This document shows, one piece after another, positions 6,784-13,316 of a stretch of 14,222 nucleotides of DNA; positions within the stretch are counted from its first letter, which is position 1; each line of letters starts with the position of its first letter. This DNA is from Candidatus Melainabacteria bacterium (GTDB lineage Bacteria; Cyanobacteriota; Vampirovibrionia; Obscuribacterales; Obscuribacteraceae). Both the position numbers and the translations under genes were made by a program. A model generated the notes under the pieces. That model had not been told where the DNA came from. It did not search any database and worked only from the letters and a program-made list of their open reading frames with translations. Location: contig PSRH01000125.1 of the NCBI GenBank assembly GCA_003175915.1, forward strand, positions 1 to 14,222, written 5' to 3'.

Positions 6784-8166
6784 TTAACTGCGTCGGTAGG
6801 CTCGACTGAGTTCACGCAACGGTTTAGTAATCCTCCAGGAGAAACTATGGAGAACACTAATATATTCGCCCTGCAATTTCCAGAATTCGCTCTGCACAGT
6901 CTGCAATTCGCTGTCCCTGCTCTTAAGCTCGTTCCGTTCCATTTGCAGAGTGTCCAAAAGGGCTCGCAGCTCATGATTGGCAGTTTGCAGTTCAAGGCAA
7001 CGCGCTTCTAGTTTGTCGCGCGCTTCGACAACGTGTTTCGCATGAGCTTTGAACTTGTTATAGCGATCGAGAAATTCCTCCATTTGAGATAGGAGTTGGC
7101 GATGTTCCTTCTCCAGCCCGCGGAGATCGTTTTCTAAGTTAGTGTGGTCGACTCTCAATTGCCGATATTCATCCTGCAAGTCGCTTAGCTTAAAAGCAGA
7201 AGAACATGTTTGCTTACAAGCAAATCTGGTCTTAGCAAGATACTTGCTAAACGCTTGCGCCAAAACCTTTAATTCGTCTTGATCGACATCGTTGTCACAC
7301 CATTGATAAGACAATTCAACCACTTCCCTTAGTTGGCCTGTGCGCAACAGGTGTTCGAAATTGAGGATGATCAATTGATCCTTTTCCTCATCATTCATCC
7401 AGGCTAAAGCATCAAACATTGGCACTCTATTCTGAGCGATTGAGTCCGGACTAAGCAGACAATCCCGATCCGTTTGCTGATACTTACGCGTCAATGCCTC
7501 GTATGTACTGACCGACATACCTAGGGAATCAGGTTGATTAACACCATTCTCAAAAGCGACCAAATAGGGACAATGAACTATCTGAAGATTCTTTCTTCCT
7601 ATCCTCATCCAGAGATCCCAATCACAGGTCCGCTTCACTAACACATGCGGATCCAACCAACCAACCTGATCTACCGTGCTTCGACGCAATATCACTCCGG
7701 CATGTCCAAGGTAGTTGTATTCGCTCAGCCGAGCCAGATTGAACGCATACTCACCCAAGCGCACAGGCTTGGTGCCAGGAGGTTCCATGTGCACGCTACC
7801 ATATGCCATCGCCGCCGCTGGATTTTCCTTTAAAGTCTTAAGCAGCAGTTCAAGATGGTTTGGCACCCACTCAGTATCATCGAAGGCGAAAGCAATAAAC
7901 TCGCCTTTCGACTTCAAGAACGCATGGGCAAGAGTATAAGATAGCAAGCCGATATTACGGTCAAATCGAATCACGGTGACGCGCTCGTCCTGTTCTTCGA
8001 TCTTTTGCAAATAGTCGCTGCTTCCATCTGTGGAGGCATCATCGGCAACTATCAGTTCAAACCTGCGGTGAGTTTGACCGAGCACGCTTTTCACAGATCT
8101 TTGAAGCAATCCGTTCTTGAAGCGAGCGTGGGTGGGCAACAATATACTGACGAGCGGCTCGTGCAT
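6784..8166 (-). CDS. Family 2 glycosyltransferase with coiled coil and SWxxTxPxR tail
   Basis: 460-residue GT2 glycosyltransferase. VSILLPTHARFKNGLLQRSV opens the GT-A domain; ADDASTDGSS (41-50), FAFDDTEW (93-100, DXD-like metal site) and KRTCDWDLWMRIG (178-190, acceptor region) follow. A helical linker (about 240-325) leads to a coiled coil (327-437) with regular Leu/Glu/Arg spacing, and the tail FSWRITKPLRELSRAYRRS (442-460) matches those of the two plus-strand GT2s although this gene is on the opposite strand. The ATG at 8166 starts right at the GT2 domain; its Shine-Dalgarno is weak. It sits 81 bases after the propeller gene and 17 before the methyltransferase. Donor sugar unknown; a dTDP-deoxyaminosugar is possible given the cupin downstream. 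Confidence 0.92.
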   Translation of the reverse strand: MHEPLVSILLPTHARFKNGLLQRSVKSVLGQTHRRFELIVADDASTDGSSDYLQKIEEQDERVTVIRFDRNIGLLSYTLAHAFLKSKGEFIAFAFDDTEWVPNHLELLLKTLKENPAAAMAYGSVHMEPPGTKPVRLGEYAFNLARLSEYNYLGHAGVILRRSTVDQVGWLDPHVLVKRTCDWDLWMRIGRKNLQIVHCPYLVAFENGVNQPDSLGMSVSTYEALTRKYQQTDRDCLLSPDSIAQNRVPMFDALAWMNDEEKDQLIILNFEHLLRTGQLREVVELSYQWCDNDVDQDELKVLAQAFSKYLAKTRFACKQTCSSAFKLSDLQDEYRQLRVDHTNLENDLRGLEKEHRQLLSQMEEFLDRYNKFKAHAKHVVEARDKLEARCLELQTANHELRALLDTLQMERNELKSRDSELQTVQSEFWKLQGEYISVLHSFSWRITKPLRELSRAYRRS

Positions 8167-8247
8167 GTTCGCGGTACCCGATCAGGTTCTATAAAAGTGT
8201 CACAGAGCTGTCCGCAGATTACAAGATATGCGTTTTAAGAAGAAATA

Positions 8248-9201
8248 CTACTTGGTTAACGAGGGGTGCTCTTTGACTGCGTAACCAAAGCCAGTCCGTC
8301 CACAATAGTTACCGTTATAGAACATGTATGTTTGCTTCTTGCCCTTGAAAATGCTTGCGTAGGCGACCATTTGAGAATCCCAGCCAGTCTTTGACACATC
8401 GATTCCGGCCAAGTGATCGAGCCTTCTCCAGGTTAAACCGTCATCAGACTCGGCATAACCAATGCGATAGTCGAGACTGGCAGTGCGACTTGAAAAGAAT
8501 ATTTTATAAATGCCCTCCTCCTTGAATACCCAGGGGCGCCCAAGAGCGTGTTCATCTTTGTCCTTAAAGTCCAAGCAGACACTACCCTGCCCTGGCCAGC
8601 GAATCCCGTCTTCGGATTCAATGTGGCGCAGATTGTATATCGGCAAACTTTTACCGTTGACAGTCGTCCATTCGGAACCTGCCACATACCACATGCGAAA
8701 TTTTCCGTCTTCCAACATGACAAATGCGGAAGTACGATTAACGGCTTCTCCATCGCTTCTGTCGATCACGGGGTTCTCCTGCACGCGTTCAAACGTGTCT
8801 CCGCCGTCATCACTGATTGCTAGACCCTCAAATTGATAGTAGCGGACTTTCTGTCCGATTTGATATCCGACATAGTACATGTAGAGGCGATTCCCCACTG
8901 GCAAAACACAAGTGGGAACCACGCCGTTCTCATCAAACCTTCCCGGTTTGCCAATATCCAAAATTGGTCGCTGCGAAACAGCCAGAACCTCCTTTGGATT
9001 GTTTGCATTGACATCGACGTAGCCAACTCGACCAACAGTATTTTCATCACAAAAGGAAACGAATATGCGCAGCCGTTCTTGGTCGATTAGAAGCGGGGTA
9101 GGGGGAAAGGCATACTGTTTGGCCCATGGTACAGAGCCATCTGGACAGTAAATCAGTCCCTGCTTCAACCAGCTCATCGCCCCGACAACTGACTCGATCA
9201 C
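8248..9201 (-). CDS. GH43-like five-bladed beta-propeller protein of polysaccharide loci
   Basis: 317 residues with no signal peptide or membrane segment, so predicted cytoplasmic. The repeated strand and turn pattern fits a glycosidase-type beta propeller (GH43/GH32/GH130-like): RLYMYYVGY (105-113), GLAISDDGGDTFERV (126-140), FRMWYVAGSEW (168-178), IESEDGIRW (194-202), GRPWVFKEEGIYKIFFSSR (221-239), IGYAESDDGLTWRRL (247-261), YMFYNGNYCGRTGFGYA (292-308). I recognise relatives as uncharacterised proteins in LPS/O-antigen loci, not as proven hydrolases. The GTG start at 9201 is preceded by GGGAGG with about seven-base spacing, stronger support than for the ATG eight codons later. It is first of the minus-strand set. 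It might act on nucleotide or lipid-linked sugars, bind glycan, or act as a sugar transferase; function unknown. Confidence 0.75.
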   Translation of the reverse strand: MIESVVGAMSWLKQGLIYCPDGSVPWAKQYAFPPTPLLIDQERLRIFVSFCDENTVGRVGYVDVNANNPKEVLAVSQRPILDIGKPGRFDENGVVPTCVLPVGNRLYMYYVGYQIGQKVRYYQFEGLAISDDGGDTFERVQENPVIDRSDGEAVNRTSAFVMLEDGKFRMWYVAGSEWTTVNGKSLPIYNLRHIESEDGIRWPGQGSVCLDFKDKDEHALGRPWVFKEEGIYKIFFSSRTASLDYRIGYAESDDGLTWRRLDHLAGIDVSKTGWDSQMVAYASIFKGKKQTYMFYNGNYCGRTGFGYAVKEHPSLTK

Positions 9202-9325
9202 CCGGGCCTCCCTAACGACAAATTCTTCAAGTTCAGAGAAATTCTAACGAAGGGCTTAGGAATAAACTGCTAAATGCGGTTAATAGTCGAAATGAATAGT
9301 ACTTGCTACCCTTGCCCCTGATCGG
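9202..9325. promoter_or_regulatory. Divergent promoter region (propeller set / GT-C gene)
   Basis: This 124-base gap lies between the minus-strand propeller gene and the plus-strand GT-C gene and should carry promoters for both. On the minus strand TAGAAT (plus 9241-9246) is one mismatch from the -10 consensus, about 40 bases before the GTG start, with no good -35. The minus Shine-Dalgarno GGGAGG lies at about 9208-9213. I see no clear plus-strand promoter; the stretch around 9260-9300 is AT-rich. Confidence 0.28.
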
Positions 9326-10816
9326 GTGAACTACTGGCACAGCATGACATCCTTGCAAAACGCGAACCAGCCGGCACGCGCCTATCCTTTGGGGAGGCAG
9401 GAGATACCTTTTCTCCTGACGCTGTTGCTGATTTGGATAGTTCTGGCAATTTTTCTGGCCTGGCGTATCGATCGGTATGGGGCATACGCTTCTCATTCCG
9501 TTGAGCGGGGCCTTCACTTTTATTACTCCAAAAACTCCCTGGTACGACCCGAATCGCTGCGCTTGCACAAGGGCTATAAGGAATGGGCTCTCAATCTCTA
9601 TGGCACCGACCCTTCCGAATACACCCGGGTCGGCCTGGCATGGGCTGACGGCCAGGGCATAGCTCTAAAAAACATAAGTCCGGAGAATCCGGATAGCCAG
9701 TCTGCCACGCCATATTGGTGGCAGGCGCCGGGCACGGGATTCTTCATTGGTCTATTTATAAAGCTATTTGGTCGGCAACATATTTGGTCGTATTTCATTT
9801 TCATTTGTTGGCTTTACTTCTCTTGCGTGACGGCGACCTACCTGTTGGCGCGCCAATATGTCGATAGGAAATGCGCTTTTGCCGCAGGCGTATTGAGCCT
9901 TTTTTGTGTTCCGGTACTGGACTATTTTTTCGGGGTTGGTGTCTTCTCCGCCGATTTACTCGCGGCCTTTCCGATCAGTCTCGCCTTTGTCGTAGCCTCG
10001 CAATTTTGGAATCGCCTCGAACATATAGCTTCAGCGCCAGTTATTTTCAACGCGACCGCCCTCGGCGCCTTATTTGCAATAGCCTCATACTTCAAAGACG
10101 GGTATGTCACTCTGGGTATTTGGACCCTGGGTTGCCTAGTTGTCTGTGGATTAATTCAAAAAAGACCAATCCGTAAGCTCTTAATCTTCGCCGGAATTGC
10201 CCTTTTAACTATGCTGATCATACAGGTGCCCTGGCGCCTGAGGAATCAGAGCTCATTTGGTCAATTCGCTATGTGTCAATCGACCCTAAATGGCTACGCG
10301 CTCTGGGCGCAGACATGGGGTGATCCAGATGTATATGATAGATGGTGCTGGAATGGTGGCACTTGCATAGGCAGCCGTTTGGCACCAGAAATAGCTCCCC
10401 AAATCAGGCAGGAGCTGCTCTCATTGAGCAAAGAGAGCTGCCATGACGCTATGCGTGCTTATATTGAGGCGGTCGCTAAGCACCCGCTTGCTGCCTTGCG
10501 ATTTAAGTTGCGCACATATTCAACGCTCTGGCTAGGACAAAACGTGCATACACTGATTTACGCGTGGTGCTTAATTTCTTGCATCGCTTTTCTAGCTTTT
10601 ACCGTGCGCTACAGACTCAGTTTTGGACCTGTGCTCTATACTTTCCCAAGCCTGATGTTATGCGCGTCTCTTATTCTCCATTACGAACACCGCTATACGC
10701 TGTTCTTTTACCAGTTCATCACGCCAGTCGCCTGGGCAGTGCTTATACAAGGCTGGGCTTCACGTCCTCGCCGCCAGCAATCTGCTCCGGTTGCAGAGAA
10801 GGTTGCTGTCTCCTAA
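9326..10816 (+). CDS. GT-C type polytopic membrane glycosyltransferase
   Basis: 496-residue integral membrane protein with about ten hydrophobic segments (for example 27-47, 136-155, 157-177, 183-205, 207-228, 261-277, 284-300, 408-428, 436-455, 460-476). A long hydrophilic loop after the first segment (about 50-130), rich in acidic and aromatic residues, ends in PYWWQAPGTGFFIGLFIKLFG (129-149). VPWRLRNQSSFGQF (301-314) and HYEHRYTLFFYQFITP (452-467) match motifs of GT39/ArnT-like GT-C enzymes, which use polyprenyl-phosphate sugars on the outer face of the membrane. A second large loop (about 305-405) has several Cys and Trp. The GTG at 9326 has no clear Shine-Dalgarno and an ATG at 9344 is an alternative. 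The 3' end overlaps the opposing wecE by 74 bases. Donor unknown; the ArnC-like gene to the right is a plausible supplier. Confidence 0.82.
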   Translation: MNYWHSMTSLQNANQPARAYPLGRQEIPFLLTLLLIWIVLAIFLAWRIDRYGAYASHSVERGLHFYYSKNSLVRPESLRLHKGYKEWALNLYGTDPSEYTRVGLAWADGQGIALKNISPENPDSQSATPYWWQAPGTGFFIGLFIKLFGRQHIWSYFIFICWLYFSCVTATYLLARQYVDRKCAFAAGVLSLFCVPVLDYFFGVGVFSADLLAAFPISLAFVVASQFWNRLEHIASAPVIFNATALGALFAIASYFKDGYVTLGIWTLGCLVVCGLIQKRPIRKLLIFAGIALLTMLIIQVPWRLRNQSSFGQFAMCQSTLNGYALWAQTWGDPDVYDRWCWNGGTCIGSRLAPEIAPQIRQELLSLSKESCHDAMRAYIEAVAKHPLAALRFKLRTYSTLWLGQNVHTLIYAWCLISCIAFLAFTVRYRLSFGPVLYTFPSLMLCASLILHYEHRYTLFFYQFITPVAWAVLIQGWASRPRRQQSAPVAEKVAVS

Positions 10817-11978
10817 CAGGCGGATTTACAGAAAGAGAAGTCCGTAGGGTTTTCATAAATCGCTCAATTTCAAAAACAACACGTTGCTGTTGCTTAAGGC
10901 TAATCAAATTCCAAAACGGCAATCTCAGCAATCGATCAGATACTGCTTCAGTAACGCTAAGACTGGAACCGATTCGGGCGAACCTTGCTCCACCGGGGGA
11001 TGAGTGTAGAGGTACGTAGTGAAACATGGCGAAGATTTTCTGTTCCTTGAGGTGACCGATCAAAGGATCTCGGTCCTCGCATTTTTCCACCAGGATATAG
11101 AACAAGTGTCCGTTTGGTGAGCAGGAATCGGGCACTTGAGGGCGCCTGATAAATCCCTCTCTTTCTAATGGTTCCAACAAATCGTAGTAGTTTTGCCAAA
11201 CCTGCCGACGCATTTCCGTAATTCTTTGAGATTCTTCCAGTTGGGCCCATAGGTAAGCCGCCTGCAATTCGCTGGGTAAGAAGGATGAGCCAACGTCGAC
11301 CCAGCGATATTTATCTACCTCCCCGCGATAAAAAAGGCTTCGATTCGTACCCTTTTCTCTTATGATTTCAGCTCTTTCAACAAAGCGATCGTCATTGACG
11401 ATGAGCGCACCACCCTCACCACATATTATGTTCTTCGTTTCGTGAAAGCTCAGTGCGGCTAAATCTCCAATTGCTCCCAACCTTTTTCCACAATAGAACG
11501 CTAGCATTCCGTGAGCTGCATCCTCAACCACGGCTAACTTGTAGCGTTTGGCGATTTCCATGATTGTATCCATTTCACATGCCACGCCTGCATAATGGAC
11601 CGGCACAATCGCCTTCGTCCGTGCCGTAATCGCCTTCACCAGCAACTTCTCATCTAGATTGAGCGTATCGGGCCGTATATCAATGAAAACAGGAACGCCA
11701 CCACGCAGTACAAAAGCGTTCGCAGTAGATACGAATGTGAATGAAGGCATAATCACTTCGTCGCCAGCTTCAATGTCCAGCAAAATAGCGGCCATCTCCA
11801 GAGCATGCGTACCAGAATGCGTTAAAAGAGCCTTACGACAGGGCAGATTTGCCTGAAGCCAGGCGTGGCATTTATCGGTGAACGGTCCATCTCCAGAGAG
11901 GTGACAGTTTTTCATCGCTTGCTGAATGTACTCGAGCTCGCGGCCGGTGGAATAAGGCTGATTGAAAAATATTGTCAT
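10743..11978 (-). CDS. wecE: dTDP-4-amino-4,6-dideoxygalactose transaminase (WecE/RffA)
   Basis: 411-residue PLP-dependent aminotransferase (DegT/DnrJ/EryC1 family). It converts dTDP-4-keto-6-deoxyglucose to dTDP-4-amino-4,6-dideoxygalactose (Fuc4N) using glutamate. It resembles E. coli WecE throughout: GDEVIMPSFTFVSTANAFVL (72-91), PVHYAGVACEMDTIM (126-140), VVEDAAHG (150-157, Asp153 for the PLP pyridine nitrogen), SFHETKN (177-183, Lys182 for the Schiff base), AEIIREKGTNRSLFYRG (203-219), PSELQAAYLWAQLE (235-248), MFHYVPLHSSPGG (318-330). E. coli WecE is about 376 residues; here some 35 extra, non-conserved residues follow and are encoded partly in the overlap with the GT-C gene. The ATG at 11978 aligns with the family start. 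It is divergent from the ArnC-like gene and encoded alone on its strand in this stretch. Confidence 0.93.
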   Translation of the reverse strand: MTIFFNQPYSTGRELEYIQQAMKNCHLSGDGPFTDKCHAWLQANLPCRKALLTHSGTHALEMAAILLDIEAGDEVIMPSFTFVSTANAFVLRGGVPVFIDIRPDTLNLDEKLLVKAITARTKAIVPVHYAGVACEMDTIMEIAKRYKLAVVEDAAHGMLAFYCGKRLGAIGDLAALSFHETKNIICGEGGALIVNDDRFVERAEIIREKGTNRSLFYRGEVDKYRWVDVGSSFLPSELQAAYLWAQLEESQRITEMRRQVWQNYYDLLEPLEREGFIRRPQVPDSCSPNGHLFYILVEKCEDRDPLIGHLKEQKIFAMFHYVPLHSSPGGARFARIGSSLSVTEAVSDRLLRLPFWNLISLKQQQRVVFEIERFMKTLRTSLSVNPPVRRQQPSLQPEQIAGGEDVKPSLV

Positions 11979-12279
11979 TTACGCTGTGATGGCAATTCGA
12001 GTTCTTACTCAACTCTAGAACTGACATAGCCTCTCACGAAATATCTTTTGAATTGGTGGTTCAATGAAAATCTTGCACAAATCTCATGCAGGAAAAATCG
12101 GTGAGCTCGCTGGCTAAATGCCAATGAAATGGAAATCATCAAGAAAGATAACCGGGGTGCGGGTTAAAGAGTCCAGGCTGACAAGAACCGTTCGTTTCTG
12201 TCAGGCCTGAACCTGGAAACTGGCAAAGCTAGGCGCTATCATCTTCGTTCTTGGACCTTAGATCCTCGACAGGCAAGGT
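11979..12279. promoter_or_regulatory. 301-base divergent intergenic region with inverted repeats
   Basis: No gene is evident here. The region should hold promoters for wecE (leftward) and the ArnC-like GT gene (rightward). Visible inverted repeats are AGTTCT/AGAACT (12000-12005 and 12017-12022), 22-44 bases upstream of the wecE start, and TTGAA/TTCAA (12048-12052 and 12060-12064, seven-base spacer). A longer hairpin lies at 12174-12209 and is listed separately. On the minus strand a TTGAAC overlaps the second repeat and could be a -35 element, but the spacing to an AT-rich -10 is poor. These are operator or promoter candidates only. Confidence 0.35.
12174..12209. other. Long hairpin upstream of the ArnC-like gene
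   Basis: CAGGC (12174-12178) and TGACA (12179-12183) pair with TGTCA (12199-12203) and GCCTG (12205-12209), with one bulged G at 12204. The stem continues inward through GAAC/GTTT-type pairs, with one mismatch and one wobble, to a five-base loop. No U tract follows, so it is unlikely to be a simple terminator. It lies about 70 bases before the TTG start and could be a 5' leader structure or a protein-binding dyad. Confidence 0.45.
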
Positions 12280-13308
12280 TTGCAATTGATCGACGTAGAT
12301 AGCACCGCCGCAAAGATCGCCACCATCGACTTGCCGCTCAATCCTGCGCCAAAAGCGCCCGAGCGTTGCGTATCTTGTGTCGTGCCCGTGTTTAACAGCC
12401 AGACTACCTTAGCAATCCTGGTAGCTCAGCTTAACCGGGAATTGTCAAGTCTAGCCAGACGCTGGGAGATTATTCTCGTCAATGACGGAAGTTCCGATAT
12501 GAGCTGGGAAATTATTTGCCAGCTTGCTCAGCAGTACCCCGAACTACGCGGCATTAATTTGATGCGCAACTATGGTCAGCACAACGCTTTGCTTTGTGGT
12601 ATTAGAGCCTGCTCCTACGAAATCACTGTAACTCTGGACGACGATCTGCAAAATCCCGCTGACGAAATGGAGAAGCTTATATTGAAACTCGAAGAGGGTT
12701 TCGATGTGGTTTATGGCACGGAAGAAAAACGGCAGAGGGGCTGGCTGCGAAATACTGCCTCCTATTCCGTCCGCTTCTTGTGGCAGAAATTGACGGGCGC
12801 CGACGACTCTAAATATATAAGTTCATACCGTGCGTTTAGAACACACATTCGCGGTGCATTCGAAGACTTCGTCAATCCATCTGTCGCTGTCGACATACTC
12901 CTCACCTGGGGAGCGGAAAAATTCAGCCACGTCAATGTCCGCCATTTGCCTAGAGATGTGGGCGCTTCTCACTACAGCATTGGTCGATTGCTTGATTTGG
13001 CTTCCACAATGACGACAGGGTTGACCACTGCACCATTGCGCCTAGCAAGCTTGAACGGCATCGTAATCATCGGCTTCGGCGTCGCTGCCTTAGCTTACGT
13101 GTTGATTAGCTATATAGTGCGTGGTGGATCCATCCCGGGATTTCCTTTCCTCGCCTGCCTGATCATTATCTTCGCCGGTGCTCAGCTAATCGCGCTTGGA
13201 ATTATTGGCGAGTACGTTGCTCGCATCTATCTGAGGATGTTGGACCGGCCACCTTACAAAGTGCGCAGCAGCGTCGGCCAATTGAATGACCACGATCACA
13301 GACACTAG
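12280..13308 (+). CDS. ArnC/GtrB/DPM1-like polyprenyl-phosphate glycosyltransferase
   Basis: 342-residue GT2 enzyme with two C-terminal membrane segments (about 256-278 and 288-311). This is the layout of ArnC, GtrB and related enzymes that transfer a sugar from a nucleotide donor to undecaprenyl phosphate at the inner face of the membrane. Seen: CVVPVFNSQTT (33-43), VNDGSSD (67-73), MRNYGQHNALLCGI (95-108), LDDDLQNPADEM (119-130, metal site), SSYRAFR (181-187) and the family terminus GEYVARIYLRMLDRPPYKV (310-328). The start is TTG at 12280 as longest reading; a second in-frame TTG at 12286 has AAGG (12275-12278) seven bases upstream and is better placed. The next gene follows after eight bases. 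With WecE and a WecD-like enzyme adjacent, an N-acyl-Fuc4N donor is an attractive but unproven substrate. Confidence 0.9.
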   Translation: MQLIDVDSTAAKIATIDLPLNPAPKAPERCVSCVVPVFNSQTTLAILVAQLNRELSSLARRWEIILVNDGSSDMSWEIICQLAQQYPELRGINLMRNYGQHNALLCGIRACSYEITVTLDDDLQNPADEMEKLILKLEEGFDVVYGTEEKRQRGWLRNTASYSVRFLWQKLTGADDSKYISSYRAFRTHIRGAFEDFVNPSVAVDILLTWGAEKFSHVNVRHLPRDVGASHYSIGRLLDLASTMTTGLTTAPLRLASLNGIVIIGFGVAALAYVLISYIVRGGSIPGFPFLACLIIIFAGAQLIALGIIGEYVARIYLRMLDRPPYKVRSSVGQLNDHDHRH

Positions 13309-13316
13309 GACAACAT

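Noticed and set aside
8433..8836. Several 90-108 codon ORFs on both strands within the propeller gene
   Set aside because: All lie within the propeller coding region in other frames and show none of its blade motifs.
10564..11019. 151-codon plus-strand ORF spanning the end of the GT-C gene and wecE
   Set aside because: Out of frame with the GT-C gene and antisense to the conserved end of WecE; the protein is basic and Ser/Cys-rich without recognisable motifs.
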